Below, piece by piece: positions 62,546-64,000 of a stretch of DNA of 64,000 bases (position 1 is the stretch's first letter; every line of letters begins with the position of its first letter). The notes under the pieces are model-generated. The model was not told where the DNA came from and did no database searches. It saw nothing but the letters and a program-made list of their open reading frames with translations. Origin of the DNA: Fontibacterium medardense. GTDB lineage: Bacteria; Pseudomonadota; Alphaproteobacteria; Pelagibacterales; Pelagibacteraceae. The DNA lies in NCBI GenBank assembly GCA_965235075.1, contig OZ249404.1, forward strand, positions 310,001 to 374,000, in the 5' to 3' direction. The position numbers and the translations under genes were made by a program.

Positions 62546-63834
62546 TAAGCTTCAAATACTAGATTTCCATTGATTAAAGTTTTTTCAACCTTACCTTGCA
62601 TTTTTCTTTTCTCAATTGCCGTATTTTTTGATTTTGATTTAATTTTTTCTTTTTCAACAACCCAAGGCTTATCAAGATCAACAACTGCTATATCAGCATC
62701 ACTTCCAATCGATAAATTTCCAGCATTGATATTTAATATTTTTGCAGGATTACAAGTTAATGCTTTTATAAGTGTTTTTAGTTCACAAGATTGATTGTGA
62801 TAAAGTTCTAATGTCAGAGATAATAAAGTTTCAATTCCTGAAGCACCAGTTGCTGCTTGTTGAAATGGCAAACGTTTTGACTCCTCATCTTCAGGTTTAT
62901 GATCTGAAACAATAACATCAATTAATTCTTTTTTAACAGCATCGATCAAAGCTAAACGATCATTTTCAGTTCTAAGAGGAGGGGATAATTTTAAGAAAGT
63001 TCTAAAATCTCCAATATCATTTTCATTTAGCGATAAATTATTTATTGAAACTCCAGTTGTAAATTCTAATCCCTTTTTTTTATAATTCTCAATTACAGGA
63101 AGTGATGCTTTTGAAGATATAGTTGATATGTGATATCGGTTTTTATAAAGCTCCAACAAACTTAAATCTCTTTCTATAATAATTTTTTCAGCGATATCCG
63201 GGATTCCTTTTAGTCCTAATCTTGTAGAAATCCCACCTTCGTTAATTGCTCCATTAGCTGATAGTTCGTTGTCCTGAGGAAATTGAATAATTAAGCTGTT
63301 TAAGTTTTTTGAATAATTAAATATTTTATCCATTACTCTATTATTCTGAACGCACTTAATTCCATCTGTAAAACCAATTGCACCAATAATTCCAAGCAAA
63401 CCAAACTCTGACATTTCATTGCCTTCAAGATTTTTTGTAAGAGTTGCAAGTGGGTAAATTTTAATTAGTGACTTGTCCTTTGCTCTTCTTTTTGTGAAAT
63501 CTAATATGGAGCCATTATCAATTACTGGCATTGTATTTGGCATTGTTACAACGGAAGTTACCCCACCAGATAAAGCAGCTTCACTTAAAGTTCTAAAATT
63601 TTCTTTGTATTCAAAGCCAGGTTCTCCAACAAATACTCGCATATCGACAATCCCTGGAATTGAAATATTGCCTTTGCAATCTATAATTTCGCAATCTTTT
63701 GGAGCATTGTCTTTAGTTACTTTTTTTCCTACCGCTTTAATCTTTCCATTTTCATCAATTAAAATTCCACCAACTTCATCGATATTATTTTGAGGATCTA
63801 TTACTCGGGTATTAATTAGAAGTTTCATTTTCAT
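62545..63834 (-). CDS. pyrC: Dihydroorotase homologue, probably non-catalytic (PyrC')
   Basis: A 429-residue amidohydrolase-fold protein beside pyrB. The metal-binding HxH after PGIVDM is replaced: the sequence reads DMRVFVGEPG. The usual QHAED is QFPQD, and the later HxxHxS is HISTIS. The SDHKPEDEE segment keeps the Asp. Such degenerate partners bind aspartate carbamoyltransferase and support its assembly in other bacteria, so the active enzyme should be elsewhere. Start at 63834 or 63828. It overlaps pyrB by four bases (ATGA). Confidence 0.88.
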   Translation of the reverse strand: MKMKLLINTRVIDPQNNIDEVGGILIDENGKIKAVGKKVTKDNAPKDCEIIDCKGNISIPGIVDMRVFVGEPGFEYKENFRTLSEAALSGGVTSVVTMPNTMPVIDNGSILDFTKRRAKDKSLIKIYPLATLTKNLEGNEMSEFGLLGIIGAIGFTDGIKCVQNNRVMDKIFNYSKNLNSLIIQFPQDNELSANGAINEGGISTRLGLKGIPDIAEKIIIERDLSLLELYKNRYHISTISSKASLPVIENYKKKGLEFTTGVSINNLSLNENDIGDFRTFLKLSPPLRTENDRLALIDAVKKELIDVIVSDHKPEDEESKRLPFQQAATGASGIETLLSLTLELYHNQSCELKTLIKALTCNPAKILNINAGNLSIGSDADIAVVDLDKPWVVEKEKIKSKSKNTAIEKRKMQGKVEKTLINGNLVFEA

Positions 63835-64000
63835 TTATTATTTCCACAGATGATTTTCAAACAAGCCATTCTAACCGCAACACCCATTTCGACTTGCTCT
63901 TTGATAATGCTACGATTGATGTCATCAGCTAATGTCGTATCAATTTCAACACCTCTATTCATAGGACCTGGATGCATAATCAGTGCATTTGGATGAGCTT
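63831..64000 (-). CDS. pyrB: Aspartate carbamoyltransferase, C-terminal end (cut by window edge)
   Basis: The last 55 codons of a gene entering from the right. They include ALIMHPGPMNRGVEID, the conserved C-terminal domain segment of ATCase catalytic chains, and a helical end that stops at TGA overlapping the pyrC ATG. The enzyme makes carbamoyl-aspartate in pyrimidine synthesis. Its partner pyrC' follows directly. Confidence 0.93.
   Translation of the reverse strand, partial: AHPNALIMHPGPMNRGVEIDTTLADDINRSIIKEQVEMGVAVRMACLKIICGNNK

Noticed and set aside
1..64000. CRISPR arrays, insertion sequences, rRNA genes
   Set aside because: No regularly spaced repeats, transposase motifs or rRNA sequence were seen on reading the window.

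Overview
The window looks like a streamlined, strongly AT-rich alphaproteobacterial chromosome, most probably the SAR11 / Pelagibacterales group or a close relative. The reasons are the very low GC, intergenic spacers of mostly 0-5 nt, convergent genes that touch or overlap, the tuf-tRNA-Trp-secE-nusG-rplKAJL-rpoBC-rpsLG-fusA-S10-spc-alpha order in one run, secY-adk-rpsM without rpmJ, a pyrB-pyrC' pair, and tig-clpP-clpX-lon. The placement is by gene order and protein resemblance only; no search was run.

Region 1-6333 is accessory. About a dozen co-oriented, tightly packed genes encode a trypsin-like protease (cut by the window edge), membrane proteins, small secreted proteins, a DUF805 protein with an extra cytoplasmic domain, a MORN-repeat protein and several proteins I do not recognise. 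Two further genes of about 50 codons sit in the gaps. A 408-nt non-coding stretch rich in inverted and direct repeats then leads into a small helix-turn-helix-like gene (5555), followed by more repeats and tRNA-Leu(UAA).

Region 6334-22066 is mostly housekeeping: a lipoprotein, parE, glnA (with a clear terminator), nnr (NAD(P)HX repair), a glutathione transferase, tRNA-Leu(UAG)-tig-clpP-clpX-lon (protein folding and quality control, with a sigma-32-like promoter before lon), a TauE/SafE exporter, tRNA-Val, tRNA-Asp, a MarC protein and a SpoU/TrmH RNA methyltransferase.

Region 22067-52402 is one plus-strand block of about 30 kb with no gap over 194 nt: tRNA-Tyr, tRNA-Gly, tuf, tRNA-Trp, secE, nusG, four L-proteins, rpoB, rpoC, rpsL, rpsG, fusA, the S10 and spc clusters, secY, adk, rpsM, rpsK, rpoA, rplQ, then crcB and an RluC-like pseudouridine synthase. 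Regulatory sites visible in it are a structured leader before rpsL, a hairpin between rplL and rpoB, and a near-consensus promoter between adk and rpsM. rpmD (L30) is absent from its usual place.

Region 52381-64000 holds lipB and panC (minus strand), galU and ugd (UDP-glucuronate supply, galU possibly leaderless), clpS-clpA, a small coiled-coil protein, and a minus-strand run pyrB(partial)-pyrC'-plsY-topA-ridA. The pyrC product lacks the metal-binding HxH motif and is probably a non-catalytic dihydroorotase homologue.

The most unusual material is the accessory cluster and its repeat-rich control region. Other points of interest are the tRNA-to-mRNA junctions, the six convergent junctions with no room for terminators, the His-rich trigger factor, the Lys-rich tails on ribosomal proteins and the rpsL leader. 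No rRNA, CRISPR array, transposase or integrase was seen.
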